Source: Parietaria judaica
Taxonomy: Eukaryota > Streptophyta > Magnoliopsida > Rosales > Urticaceae
Assembly (NCBI GenBank): GCA_954871525.1
Contig: OX940864.1
Location: 9,294,001 to 9,358,000 of the forward strand
DNA: 64,000 nucleotides
Reading direction: 5' to 3'
Shown here: one piece after another, positions 48,261-60,212 of the stretch
How the letters are laid out: the number at the start of each line of letters is the position of its first letter
Position numbering within the stretch: the first letter of the stretch is position 1
Translations under genes and position numbers: made by a program
The notes under the pieces: model-generated
The model's input: only the letters and a program-made list of their open reading frames with translations
Told to the model about the DNA's origin: nothing
The model's database searches: none

Positions 48261-50960
48261 TATTGGAAATCGGGGTTTGATTCCCGACTCCATTACCACG
48301 AAATATGCCTCCGAGCCGTCCCGGTAACATTTAAAAATTATTTTAAAGCGGAAAACTTGTTATCGTAACGGCACGGATATCGGGTAATAACCATTTTAAC
48401 AAGATCCGATAAATATTACATATTTAATATTCACAACATATTATTAATATCATAGTCGAAATATAAGAAATAAATAGAAAGCGGTAAATGTTTGCATTTA
48501 TTAACCCAATGCATAAGGCCGTACCTCAGTTGACGTTTCTGACTGCGGACTCTGAATTTCGGTAGGGCTCCGCCGGTGCTGAGGGAAACACCCGTGATCT
48601 TCCGGGATATTCTCCTGGACTCCTCGTACCGAAGCGTGGGCTTCGCCGGCAGGACTCCGTCGCAAAAATTTAACTGAGGTTCTTTCGAAGCTTCCGGAGA
48701 AATAGTCTCCTAAGCCGAACCAGAAAAGAGATCAGAAGCAGAAAAAACTCGCAGACCCTAGAGAGAGAGAGAGGGAAAGCTCGAGTTTTTTCTCTGGGGA
48801 AGGTGTGTTGAATGTTGTAAATGAGCTCCCTATTTATAGAATTGGCCCGTAACCGAATTAGAGATTTTCACTCAAAATTTCGAATTTTATATATATTTAA
48901 ATACTTTAATTATTTCAATCCAATGGTTGAGGTTTAATCTCATCTAGATCCAATGGTCATAATTAAACTTGTATTTAATTAAATAAGAAAGACTTGACAA
49001 ATACAAAAACCAATCTTATCCTCTTATTTAAATATAATTCGAATATATATATATATATTTTTAATTTCGAAAATTATTATTAAATATAATTAATTATCCT
49101 AATCCAAAGGTTTAGATTTAATCTTATCTAAATCCAATGGATATAATTCATTAGGGATTTAATTAAATAAGAAAGACTTGGTAAATCAAAAAACCAATCT
49201 TATCTACTTATTTTAATTTCGAAATATATATATATATATATATAATAATGATAATTTCGAAATTAATTATCTAGATCCAACGGCCTTGATTAATCTTAGA
49301 CCGATCTAATGGATCAAATTAATTTGGGATAAAAATCAAATATTCTAAGACTTGGTAAAAGCCTAATTCGATTTTATCTATATCATTATCTTTGAAATAT
49401 ATATTATATATATAATTAATTAATTTCCAATCCGACGGTAAAGATTAAATCTTAAACCGATCTAACGGATACAATTAATTAGGTCAAATTCGAAAACCCT
49501 AAGCTTGGTCACCAAGCAATTATTTTCGAATTAAGGTTAGGTCAAAAATCAATCATCTTAATTCTACGGTTGATATTAAATCATCACCGATCTAAAGGAT
49601 AAGATTGATTTTAGGATAAGATTGATCTAAAGGATATTAAATCATCACCGATCTTAATCCTACGGTTGATATTAAATCATCACCGAGCATAAACTTAGAA
49701 AATCCATAAATCACAAACCGTAAGTCGAAATGACCTGGTTCAAAAAGAAAAGTTGCTTAGAATTTAATTTCCAACAACATGGTACTGATGTAAAATCTAA
49801 ATTCTAACTTTATTTTTATCAGTTAATTTCGTGTACCAAGATATGGTACTTTTGCCACGCTGACGATAAAACTATCTGACGTCTGCCACATACCTTTCAG
49901 TTTTATAAGTCTAGCCAAATGATTAAACATTATCCAGAATGTATTTTAATCACGTACGTATCATCCGTTACAGAGCTATCCTGGGGACCATGGACCCGTA
50001 TCACTTAAGCTCTAACGAACTGCCAGTTGTTCGTCAAACCTCGAAGTGATTCCACTATAGACCCGAGGCTGCACTCTTTAGTGATACGGTATATATTATT
50101 CCCTTTATAACAGCAGGGTGTCCATTGATACAATCAAATTCGGGTTATTGATCTTTCACTTGATGATCCACACACGAGCAGGCGGTTTTTACCGTTATGC
50201 CCCTCATTGCATTTTCATCCTTAACTCAGTCAGTAATATTATGAGTGACCCACTTATGGTTTCGATTCACAAGTTGCGCACGGGTACCTCTTACTTCTCA
50301 CCACCAACAATCAAGGGAATCATCATCACTTTGAAGAGAGCTGTGTGATGCCCATGTCTATGACCAAGCTACCCTTACTGCTGACTATCATGTTCCCAAA
50401 AAAATAGTGTTGGGAACAACGGTAATATATTGTGTTCTTTAACGGTTAAATCAAAGAACAATCAAGCCAGCAGCTCGGACTCAAGACCACTCAGGACTTA
50501 GATCGAATATCCATTTGATCATCTACTAGTGACTCAACTCCAAGTTATCATTGACGGTCTTATATGATAACTTCTGGAGTTTAAGTCAGGTCCAGTCCAG
50601 TATGAAGACACTTCATACTTAATGCACTTCTAGTGAGTGTGACACACACAAAATCCGGAATAGGATTTTCACTTAGTCACATTAATGACCTTATACGATT
50701 AATGGGCTCCCACCCAGTTAATCAGGTCACGGACATTTTAAGTTCATTTATTATGATTATTAATTCTTCCTCACATTGACTCTGCTGTGATAATAATAAC
50801 ATAATTGCATCCTTTATGAACTAAGGAAACAAACATTCTATTTTACTCTACCAGAAACTATAATAAGATTAACATAATAAGTATCATCTTTATTCAATGA
50901 CATATCATAATCTTTTACAAATGGATAAAATATCTTGTTTAAGGACACATATGTCCAACA
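48261..50960 (-). repeat. 5' LTR of a leftward Copia element (long LTR type)
   Basis: On the minus strand it begins TGTTGGACATATGTG at 50960 and ends at 48261 (TTTCCAATA, a mutated CA end) right before the primer-binding site. It is 2.7 kb, with TATAAATA at 48838-48831. Several repeated phrases occur in its U3 (for example gatattaaatcatcaccgat near 49570-49690). No coding Copia sequence follows to the left, so the element is truncated or interrupted after its leader. Confidence 0.75.
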
Positions 50961-50966
50961 GTTATA

Positions 50967-51257
50967 TCACTTAGTCACATTAATGACCTTATCCGATTAA
51001 TGGGCTCCCACCCAGTTAATCAGGTCACGAACATTTTAAGTTCATTTATTATGATTATCAATTCTTCCTTACATTGACTCGGGTGTGATGATAATAACAT
51101 AATTGCATTCCATTATGAACTATGGATCAAACATTCTATTTTACTCTACCAGAAACTATAATAAGATTAACATAATAAGTATCATCTTTATTCAAAGACA
51201 AGTCATAATCTTTTACAAATGGGTTAAAACAGCTTGTTTAAGGACACATGTCCAACA
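50967..51257 (-). repeat. truncated second copy of the same Copia LTR start
   Basis: On the minus strand it begins TGTTGGACATGTGTCC at 51257 and repeats the first 290 bases of the LTR at 50960-50671 with scattered differences. It is cut where the 48261-50960 LTR begins. The simplest reading is that one Copia element inserted into the LTR of another of the same family. Confidence 0.8.
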
Positions 51258-51799
51258 TAAACTACATAAGGCTCCTGGACCCTGCCGGCTCAACGGTAAG
51301 ACCAGCGACACCCCAAATACACGGTAAGGTATGGCCTTGGTCACAGCGCAACCGTCGCCTAAGACTGAAACTACCTAAGGCTCCTGGACCTTGCCGGCTC
51401 AACGGTAAGACCAGCGACGCCCATAAAAAAAGGCAAGGTATGGCTTTGGTCACGATGCAACCGTCGCCTAAGACTGAAATTACCTAAGGGGTTGCGCCTA
51501 ACACTGAAACTACCTAAGGCTCCTGGACCCTGCCGGCTCGACGGTAAGACCAACGTCGCCTGAGAATACACGGCAAGGTATGGCCTTGGTCACGGCGCAA
51601 CCGTCGCCTAAGACTGAAACTATGTAAGGGTCTTGGACCCTACCGGTTTGACGATAAGACCAGCGACGCCTAAAAAAAAACACGGCAAGGTATTGACCTT
51701 GGTCACGGCGCAACCGTTGCCTAAGGCTGAAACTACCTAGCGCTCCTGGACCTTACCGGCTCGACGGTAAGACCAGCGATGCCTAAGAATACATGGCAA
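51258..51799. repeat. about 110-bp satellite-like tandem repeat, five copies
   Basis: Units start near 51258, 51368, 51505, 51618 and 51730, each beginning aaactacctaaggctcctgg and containing cggtaagaccagcg and ggtatggccttggtcac. A 30-bp truncated unit sits at 51475-51504. Open frames here are repeat translations. Such arrays in the 3' region of Tat elements are a known source of satellite DNA. Confidence 0.92.
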
Positions 51800-52073
51800 G
51801 GGCTACTTAGTGATCCCCGATCACGACCAACTCGCCGATGACAAGGGACGCCTTACCGACGAGCACGGTTACGATTATAAAAGGAAAAGAAGTCTGCCGG
51901 CTTAAACCTGTCTTGGTAAATAAGATCGAGAACGCACGACCACCCCTTTAAAAAAGAAAAGAGGGGGGGGGATATATACACGACATACAAATTACAAGAC
52001 TCGACTCAAGTATTCGAAGGGCCCTGGCAAAGAAGACACGCGGAAACACACACGAAGCCAATAAATCAAAGGT
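51800..52073. other. Tat element spacer
   Basis: Noncoding sequence between the tandem array and the antisense ORF. Contains a G run near 51963. Nothing else recognised. Confidence 0.4.
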
Positions 52074-55000
52074 CTATCTTCCACGACCGATTCGACGAAC
52101 GACATCATCCACAAAAATCTCTATGGCGGCCAAATGTCCCGGGTCTCGATCAAGGAACCACTCTCGCATATGAAGGGAAGACATCGGTAAAGCATCGACG
52201 CCGGAATCATATTCACCCTGCATAGAGAAAATTAAGAACAGCATGAAACAAAACAAATGAAATATAGTCCGAGGAAGAACAACAAAAGAGAAAGAAAAAA
52301 GGGGCCCATATATGCATTAAGTTTAAAGCATAACAATAGAATTACAAAGTTCGGGGTCGACAACGAAAATCCTATACCGAGAAATCGACAGCATCTACAA
52401 TATCTCGCACAAATCCTTGGACTTGGTCGGGCGCCTCACGCTCTACCGCGGGAACATGCTGGGTCTGGTCCTGAGCCGGGGCAAGCAAGGTCCCTCGCTC
52501 CTCGGCCAAAACAGGCTCGGTCCGCTCTTGGGCTGGGGCAGGCAATGTCTCCCGCTCCTCGGCTGGAGCAAGCTTGGTCTGCTCCAGAGCCAAGGCAGGC
52601 AGTATCGATTGCTGCCCGGCCAAGAAACGACCGGCGCGCTCTTGGACCAAAGTTGACAGGGCGACGATATTGGAGCCGTACTCGCCCCGCAACGAAGAGG
52701 CAAGAGAAGCGTCATCCAGATCCAAGGTCGCTAACCGCTGGTCGTCGAGGCTCGGAGGGTCGTACGGGGACAAATGAGGAGAGTTAGGATCCTCAACAGT
52801 CCTCCGCTCCAGCTCAGTCACATCGGCGGTATACTCCTCGCGAAGAGCATACCACTTTGGGATCCGGGCTCGGAGATCCTCCACCGTCGTCTCGACCGGA
52901 AGACCCTCGACCAAAATAATGTTAGCCCGACACCCAGCGAGAAGACGATGAGCATCGACGGACTCGTCGAGTACCTCGAACCTCCCCCGCAGTCGGTCGA
53001 GCTTGGCTGAGGCATTTTAAAATAAGCCTTGATGGGCATGCTTCTCCTCGGCGGCTTCTGTCTTCGCCGATTCCAACTCCTCGGTGATGGTCTTGAGCGC
53101 CGACTGAGCCCGCCTCAGCTGGAAAGACAGCTCCTTAACCCGGAAGGCAAGGTGGACCTTCTCGGAGGACGACGACCCCTCCGCGTCAGCAATTCAGGCA
53201 AGGCGGTCAGATTGGTCCGGAGCTCCGATCCAAGATTCTCCTCAACGAGGCGATAACGCTCCCGCTCCTCGGCGAGCTGGGCCTCGCCAACGGCGACGAG
53301 TCGTTTCTGCTCCTTCAGCTTGGCCTCGACCGACCGATGGAGCGCCACCTCCGCCTCGAGCTTAAAACTCGTCTCCCCTAGCAAAGAAGTCGTCGCTCTC
53401 AACTTTGCGACGGAGCCATCGATCTTCTCACGAGCTCTCCGTTTGTTAGATATGGCCCTCTCAAGCTGATCTTGGGCGTCGGTGAGCTTTAACGAAAGCT
53501 CGAACGATTCCTTCGACGCCTCCGCCATGACCTTACGCTCAGAGAGAAGCAGATCATTCGCCCGAGAAATGCTATGGAAGATACCTTTGACAAAGGCGGC
53601 GTAACCCTCGCATTTGTCAACAGGCTTGGCGTCGCCGTGGAAACCAAAAGGCGCCATGGACAAATTCTTACAAACAGAGGCCGAATAGGTCGACCAATCT
53701 TCGAAGGACGAGTCGGCGACCGGGATGAGAGGAAAGCGGGCTGTGGCGTAAGAAAAAGGAGCCGTCTTCCCGAAGCCCGGTGAAGAAAGAGAAGGAGAGA
53801 AACCCGAAGAAGAGGACCTGTCGCCCCGAGGAGGCGAAGCACGATCCACAAACGACACAATGGGAATGCCAATGGGAATCAACAGCGGCGGCAAGGCTAC
53901 CAGAGCTGTCTCGATGCTAACAGCTGCCGGCGAAAGTGGCGCCAGAACATTCCCAGGGGTGGCGGCAGCAGATGTACCAACGGGGGCATCGGCCGCAGAG
54001 GAGACTACCTCCACGACATCGACTAAAGCCTCCGAGGCAGCCGCGCGAACCTCGAAAGGACATGAGGGCTCCCCCGGAGCATCATTCCTTCCCTCTTCTC
54101 GGTCGACGAGGAGAGGGGATGAAAATGAGGAAGCCCCCTCCAGCGAAAGGATCGGGGCGGCGACGGTATCAACGGGCACCGCCATAGAAGCAGGAAGAAG
54201 GGAAGGCTCACTGATCGTCGGCGAGGAGACATCCTGTGGCCGCGGCGAAGGCGTCGAGGAAAGGTCGATGTCATCGACCCTTGTTCCCCGAACGGGTACA
54301 TCTCGCGTCTCCTCGACATGAGGCTCGGTCGATGAAGCCGGGAGGAAGGCTCAAGAGTTTCATCAATAGCTGAAGGCAAGGAAGAATTCGACTGAGTGAT
54401 GGCCGGAACAAACGAGTCGACAAAGTCGACCCTCTGCTTCCGAACAGGTGCGGGGCGTGTCTCGTCGCTCCGATGGGCAGTCGACGACGTGGCCGCCCGA
54501 GATGACTTGACACCCGAGGATCCTGCGGCGAAGACAATGACTTTCGCCCTCTTAGGGGCAGGACGCTCGCGCGCCTCCTCAGCTGACCGCCTACCCGAAG
54601 AAGCCTCCACCAGAGAAGACTCGTTCCTAGGGACAAAGTCGTTAAAGTCTGCCCTGGGTTTCCTTGGCTTCTTCAGCACCCGACTCCTTTCGGCCGACCA
54701 ATTTTCCGGCTCGACCACGCGAGAAAACCCTTTCGGGAGGAGCGACGCCGGGGGAGGACCAAGGATCATCACTTCTCGGAACACGCCCGAACAGCGTATC
54801 CGATCGTCGCTGAAATCCCGAGACCAGTCTCGACAAGGGTTGGCGAGAAGAGCCCGGTGCAGCGCTTGGAAACGTGTGTCGTCACCGTCGGGCTTGAATT
54901 TTGGCACATCGACGACCCACTCAAGAGGGAGATCGGCGTAGTTAGGGCTGAAGGTGCGGAAATTCACCCACACGAAGAAATGCATGTTCTCCCAGGAGGA

Positions 55001-55442
55001 TGCCTTGCTCGGCGTGTTCATCAAAACATGCTCCCGGAGTCCATGCGACACCATGAATCTCCCCAGATTCCGGGGATTCCGGGACAGTAGGAAGAGGCGC
55101 ATGAGATCTTCCAAAGTAACCTCCACCCGCTCTTCGCACGCAATGACCATGGTACTGAGCAAGAGGCGAAGAACATTAGGCCCCACCTGAGTAATGGGGA
55201 CCTTGAAGGCATAGAGGAATGCCAGAATGAGGTTGGGTATCGGAAGATGAAGGCCGACGTGCCGGAAGAAAGCTTCGTACAAGCAGACATAGACCTCCGG
55301 GGGGAATCGACCAATTCGCCGGATTTGGGAGACGGGCGTAAATATTCTCTCGCGCGAAGTATTTCCGCATAATGAGCTCTAGCATCGCCGCCTTCATAAC
55401 AGAGGGAGGAGATTGAGTAGCAAACACTTTTCCGGGTGCCAT
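52074..55442 (-). pseudogene. antisense ORF of the Tat element (Transposase_28-like), spliced and broken
   Basis: Starts at ATG 55442 (MAPGKVFATQSPPSV). The N-terminal domain (KYFARENIYARLP, then YEAFFRHVGLHLPIPNLIL, ITQVGPNVLRLLL, FFVWVNFRTFSPNYADLP) matches the putative gypsy-type transposon (Transposase_28) family known as antisense extra ORFs of Tat retrotransposons. A Ser/Pro/Arg-rich middle and a long coiled coil (about 53150-53560, with ERAISNKRRAREKIDGSVAK) follow, then a Glu/Pro/Gln-rich tail. A 160-bp intron (52377-52218, TCG|GTATAG ... TGCAG|GGT) joins a last exon (52217-52074) in frame. Lesions: a six-G run at 55299-55304 one base too long, frame changes near 54330 and 53190, and a TAA at 53019-53017. 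Function is unknown even in intact copies. Confidence 0.78.
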
Positions 55443-56108
55443 ACCGTGACCGGAGAAACATGTAGTGGCCGGAAAATGAGAAGAAAGAAGGCTCGAGAAA
55501 GGGAGAAGCACCGGAGTAAGAGTTGAAGAGAAGTGAATAAAAAGAAAATGGCAAGAAGAGGCGATATAAAGAGTGCAAGACGAAGGAGGAACACGAAGAG
55601 GCGCGATCTCGATCCGACGGTCCACGATGAGAGCATTTGAAATAAGCATGATCGAGAACCGTTACAAATCCCTAGATGCACTCGAGTGCGAAACGACGCG
55701 CATTAATGGGAAGAGACGCTTCCCCTGCCCGAGGCATGCGTAGCCTGCAGAATAGACCCCGGTGGGCCCCAATGCCAGAAGTTGTCGGGCGAGATGAAAC
55801 GTCTCTGGCAAAGGACCGTCGACAAAATTGTCCTTGACAAAGCCTCGTCGGCCGAAGGTTCCCCGATAAATCTCGCCGACAAAATGTTTTCAACAGAGGC
55901 TCGTCGACGAGGCGTCTTCGACCGAAGCTTGTCGACAAAACAGCTTTGGCAACGGCTCGTCGACCGAGACATCTTAGACAAAGACTCGTTGACGAACGTA
56001 CATCCGACAGAGAGCCCTCGATAGAATTACCTCGGCGAGAAGAATCTCAGATGAAGCTTGTCTCTTATTTTACCAAGTGCCAAACACTTGATAAAATGAG
56101 GGACTAAC
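55443..56108. other. Tat spacer before the 3' LTR
   Basis: Upstream region of the antisense ORF on the minus strand (a TTTATATC word near 55566 could be its TATA box) and, on the plus strand, the last internal sequence before the LTR. It contains many gtcgac/cgtcgac words between 55795 and 56030 (degenerate repeats of the type gacaaagcctcgtcg). Confidence 0.5.
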
Positions 56109-56721
56109 TGTTAAGGTCGGATCCGGTTGGATCCCTCTTAAAACTATGAAAGCCCTAAAGATCAACGAGTGGAGACCATGAAGCGGATCCCCGAACGCAA
56201 ATGGGGGTCGACGAGGCGAGTCGACGACACCGAGACCCGACGGAGAGACTCGACGAGACTCTGGCGCGACGAGAGGTAGTGACAGATTGTTGACTTTGAC
56301 TAATGGGATAAACATTTAATGCTTGAGGCCTCAATGGGACAAGCATTAAATGTTTGAGCACGCCGCGATGGGACGAGCATTTAATGCGGCCACTTCAGAA
56401 GTAACCCAGTGGGCTCGAACCACGCGAAAGGGTATGCACCAGGCTTTTGCCAGTCATATGGGGGAATGAGTTGATGACTGATGGAAGCGGGAAAATTGGT
56501 CTATAAAAGGGGAGGAAAACCTATGTAAAAGGGGGAGATTCTTTGGGAGGAGAGGGAGATATAGAGGTTTTGAGGCAGGAGAGAAGAATCAATACTTGTA
56601 AACCGAGTAGTTACAGACCAAATCGTCATCTTTTCCTAGCTAATAAACGGAAGAAACCGAGCTATTTATTTAAGAACAAGAATGATCTTGTGATTGTTGA
56701 GTACACGAAACGCCCTCAACA
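56109..56721 (+). repeat. 3' LTR of the Tat element
   Basis: Begins TGTTAAGGTCGG and ends CGCCCTCAACA. A TATAAAA box at 56502-56508 faces right, which sets the element orientation. The purine-containing tract tgagggactaac lies directly upstream. The other LTR and the target duplication are not in the window. Confidence 0.78.
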
Positions 56722-56726
56722 ATGAG

Positions 56727-57031
56727 TAATTCATGCCTTTTAATGAAATTGCGTATGATCTTCATATAAGAGATGGCACTATTATGAGTTAATTTGTTTG
56801 ACTCTTAGAGGCAAGATAAGATTGCAAATAAGATTTTCAGAGTGAAGCATGCTAATTCTTCTCCTTATTTTTATATATGTATATCATCTGACATCAAGTA
56901 CATGGAATAAGGTATTTTTCAACCTTTTTATCCTCTTAATAACTTTTGCTATACCTATATGGTATTTTTCAACTATTAAAAGAGCATTCACTGAATGCAT
57001 GGAGAAGAAGCAGTGAAAGTGTAGGTGCGAG
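56727..57031. other. 3' flank of phylloplanin-like gene 2
   Basis: AT-rich, with the conserved 3' UTR word ctgaatgcatggagaagaag at 56992-57011 shared with gene 1. No gene seen. Confidence 0.45.
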
Positions 57032-57451
57032 CTAACCCACGAACGGCCTCGCCTCAAACTGCGAGAGCGAACCCTGACCTAGCGACGGGTAAATGACCAC
57101 CGATTGGAGGACCCTGATGCGACGTAAAAAGAAGTTGAGAACCGAGCAGTTAGCTGGGAGGTCGATGAACACACGGCATGGCAGAGGGAAGAATGGAGGG
57201 CTCGTCGGAACAGGGTTCACAGTGATGTTGAAAAAACCCCTTGCGTTGGTGGTACCACTGGCAATAGTCGTGACGCCGTTGTCGCACGACAACCTCACGT
57301 TCGCGCCCGACAAAGGACGGCTAAAGGGAAACGGAGAAGGGTTCGAACACGTGAGGTCACGGCCCAGGACTTGCACTTGGCATCGGGAGATTGAGGCCCT
57401 AGCTACTAGAAGAACCGCGATTAAGAGCATTGGGTTGGTTAGCTTTGCCAT
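57032..57451 (-). CDS. phylloplanin / pollen Ole e 1-like secreted protein, copy 2
   Basis: Encodes 139 residues in one exon from the ATG at 57451. A signal peptide (MAKLTNPMLLIAVLLVARAS) precedes a mature part with the same framework as copy 1: QVQVLGRDLTCSNPSP, GANVRLSCDNG, GFFNITVNPVP, PCRVFIDLPANC, SVVIYPSLGQ and a C-terminal FEARPFVG. About two thirds of residues match copy 1, the cysteines are conserved, and the second half has small indels (LRRIRV, SLSQ). The frame is open 14 codons further upstream but without an ATG, so the aligned ATG is used. The leader shares the word accaagctttgctt with copy 1. The predicted role is a secreted surface or apoplastic protein; biochemical activity is unknown. 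Confidence 0.83.
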   Translation of the reverse strand: MAKLTNPMLLIAVLLVARASISRCQVQVLGRDLTCSNPSPFPFSRPLSGANVRLSCDNGVTTIASGTTNARGFFNITVNPVPTSPPFFPLPCRVFIDLPANCSVLNFFLRRIRVLQSVVIYPSLGQGSLSQFEARPFVG

Positions 57452-57543
57452 TGCGAGAGAGGCTGATTTAGGGTTTATAGTGTGAGAAAGCAAAGCTTGG
57501 TTTATTGATCGTTGATGGTTTTTTTACAAAAGTATTTTTCCCG

Positions 57544-57550
57544 TTTTATA
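57544..57550 (-). promoter_or_regulatory. TATA box of phylloplanin-like gene 2
   Basis: TATAAAA on the minus strand, 93 bases before the ATG, mirroring the 98-base spacing in copy 1. Confidence 0.65.
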
Positions 57551-57559
57551 ATGTTCCAA

Positions 57560-57589
57560 GGCTGCTAATCTTTAATTACCTAATTAATA
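57560..57589. repeat. 30-bp direct repeat, left copy
   Basis: ggctgctaatctttaattac followed by ctaattaata, repeated exactly at 58989-59018 directly after the CACTA end. Confidence 0.9.
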
Positions 57590-58435
57590 CATATATTTTT
57601 CGTTGATTTCTAATTAAACTCACCCATATCATCTTATTTTAAACAAAACAAATTAGATTAAACAATTATAGAAAAATTATGATTATTATTTTTATACGAC
57701 ATCACTATAAAATACCAAAAGATACAATTAACTTTTAATAGTAAAAATCTTGAGAGAATTTTTTTAAAATAAAATAAAAATTATAAGTACTAAAAAATAT
57801 AAAATAATAAGAATCAAAACAGATTTATGTAGCATTGATCAAAGTTAACATGTTATATCAAATTACATTGTTTAATAAAAGAAAGTATATAAGTCTTATA
57901 TCTACCACTCCATTTCTTTGATCAAGATATGAGCTCTGGTAACCATCATTGTCAATGTCAGAGCTCCGGTAACCACCATTGTCGATGTCGGAGCTCCGTC
58001 ACGGACGCCAAGTACTCACTACAGTCATTAGTAGACACAACTAGAAACAACGTTTATAGCCCTGTGATGTTAAGAGATACTATATATTGAGGGCCGAAGG
58101 AAAAAAGCTTGAAAACAAAGTGTAATCACTATTTTACTAAATCCTTTGAGCTCCGATTACGCGGATTGAAAAAGTTTGATCATTTTATTTTTTCATTTTG
58201 AGGTTCTTAAATAGAATCAGATTCTTTCTTCAACCATCATTATCGTCATAACTATACTTACCAATACATCCCATGACGCCTCTTGGATTCGAAGTGTCAC
58301 ACTATACTCATAATCATTGCTCTATCTTGATTTAGTTAATTAATTTTGGGTTCTCTCTAGCTTTTAGATTTATATCAACTAAATTTAGAGTCTTACTGAG
58401 TGAATAATCATTTGCCTAAAATACAAAATTGAATT
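57590..58435. other. region between gene 2 promoter and CACTA end
   Basis: AT-rich, no gene. A 30-bp tandem repeat (gagctccggtaaccaccatt plus gtcgatgtcg, 2.3 copies) lies at 57930-57998. The word cactacagtcattagtag near 58017 could be the remnant of the left CACTA terminus. Confidence 0.4.
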
Positions 58436-58988
58436 TTACATATTTAACCACTGAAAAATTTGTTGCTAATAGTTGACTAATTAGTTGCTAAACGTTACAT
58501 CAATCAGCAACTAATATTGGATATATAGCTATTAAAAATTCAGTGGCCAAAATTCTAAAAACCATATTTAAAAACTGATAAATCAGTAGAAAAAAATCTT
58601 GTTAGATTATATTATTGGCAACTAATGTTATAGAAACAAATACTTAAAATTCAATGGCCAAAAATCTTAAATTCATTTTAAAAACTGATAAATCAGTAGA
58701 TAAAACTCTTTGCCGGAATTTAAAATTTTCCGGCAAAGATGATAATCACCGACTGATTTTAATTTTTTAGAAACTAAAAAATAAGTTTCTAAAACTCAAA
58801 AAATTTAACGCCAATTATCAGTTGCTAAAAGTTTAAAAATCAGTTGCCAAAATTACATACGCTAAATAGTCATACTGAACTCTTTAGCAAGTGATATATA
58901 TTTAAAATGAGTGTCTTTAAAAAGTTTATAGAAACTAATTATTCAGTGGGTGAAAATTCAGTTTCTAAAAATCATATTTTTACTAGTG
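58436..58988. mobile_element. CACTA (En/Spm-like) element end with subterminal repeats
   Basis: The right terminus reads CACTAGTAAAAATATGATTT on the minus strand, ending at 58988. The preceding 550 bp hold many copies of cagttgctaaaa, cagtggccaaaa and aactgataaatcagtag in both orientations, the dense subterminal repeat pattern of CACTA elements. No transposase is visible. Confidence 0.65.
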
Positions 58989-59018
58989 GGCTGCTAATCT
59001 TTAATTACCTAATTAATA
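58989..59018. repeat. 30-bp direct repeat, right copy
   Basis: Identical to 57560-57589. It is far longer than the 3-bp duplication expected for CACTA elements. Confidence 0.9.
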
Positions 59019-59913
59019 GTTAGGTTTTGCAAGGACGAAATCCTATAGTGCTTCTAATAAAGTTGACATTATACTACTCAAGATTGATCGGTACCGTTCA
59101 CAAGCGACGACTTATATCCATGCATGCATAATGTATATAAGGTAAGTCTATCATGTTTATACTTTATAGATATATCTTCCTTATACATTTGGATATATGT
59201 GTGTTTAAAACCTATATTTATAGCTACTAATATATGAATGTTTGTTAGCTAAATACAAATTTGCTAGTCAGTCTATTAATGGATATTATGGTTTTTATCT
59301 ATTCATGCAAACCGAAGACCTTTTATTCATTGGTACGTTTTTATTAATATACCATATATACTTGTTATACTATAAAAATTGCTAATTCATATTATAAGAT
59401 TAATTACGGCATATGTTCCTATTATATATATATATATATATGGTTTTTCGATTATATAAACAATTTTGTTTTCACGGCCCAAGTTCCTAATATCAATATT
59501 TTGTCGGTGGTATACTATATGGTAATTAACCTACTTTGTTTTACGCTTTAGTGATGCGACATGTCATCGTCATAGCGTACAACAGTGACATTTCACGTTA
59601 TAACAATAACACTTATCGTCGCTATTTCCTTCCTTGTAGTGAAAGTTCCGTGAATACCAAGAATTTTTGTGTGTGAATATTTTAAGAAATAAAATATTAA
59701 TACGTATACTTAAGTTCTTAACAACACATCTAAAATTCTACTAAATCAATTAAAAAAGTGTAATGATTTTTTGGGAGAAGCAATATAATAGAGACATAAA
59801 AAAAAAATCATTGAGTTTATTATGTATCACAAAAGTCAAAATATTAGGTAATTTTACCACTTTTAACTCATTTACATATGATCCTTCAGATTATGAACGC
59901 GTTAAATCAAAAA
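59019..59913. other. intergenic DNA, no gene seen
   Basis: AT-rich with a (TA)n tract near 59424-59440. No coding frame or element boundary. Confidence 0.4.
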
Positions 59914-60212
59914 TTTAAATTTACAAAATACCCATTTTATTGCAAACCTTTTAACCAAATACCCATAGTTTGATTTAATCATTTTATACCCATTTGTAAA
60001 ATATTCATCCCAAAATACCTTTTTTTTTTTCAAATTAAAAGCCTTTACTATACGTATTAATTTCTATTGCCTTCTCCTTTTTTTTTTTTCTCTCCTTCTC
60101 CTTTCTTTCTTTCTTTCTTGCGTGATATATTTTTCACGATAAAAAAAATTCTCCCGTCTATGCTAATATCTCTGCGAGACTGCGACTGCATACCATTCAT
60201 GGAGTCGTCGAC

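Larger units (their letters stand above)
51258..56721 (+). mobile_element. 3' part of a Tat-lineage Ty3/Gypsy element
   Basis: Rightward element: tandem repeats (51258-51799), a minus-strand extra ORF (52074-55442), a noncoding stretch, the tract tgagggactaac, and a 613-bp LTR ending at 56721. Tandem repeats and an antisense ORF between pol and the 3' LTR are known hallmarks of the Tat lineage (Grande and Retand-type elements). The gag-pol part is absent; the element is cut at 51257 by a Copia LTR. Confidence 0.72.

Noticed and set aside
51248..51713. Repeat-containing ORFs on both strands
   Set aside because: They are translations of the 110-bp tandem repeat.
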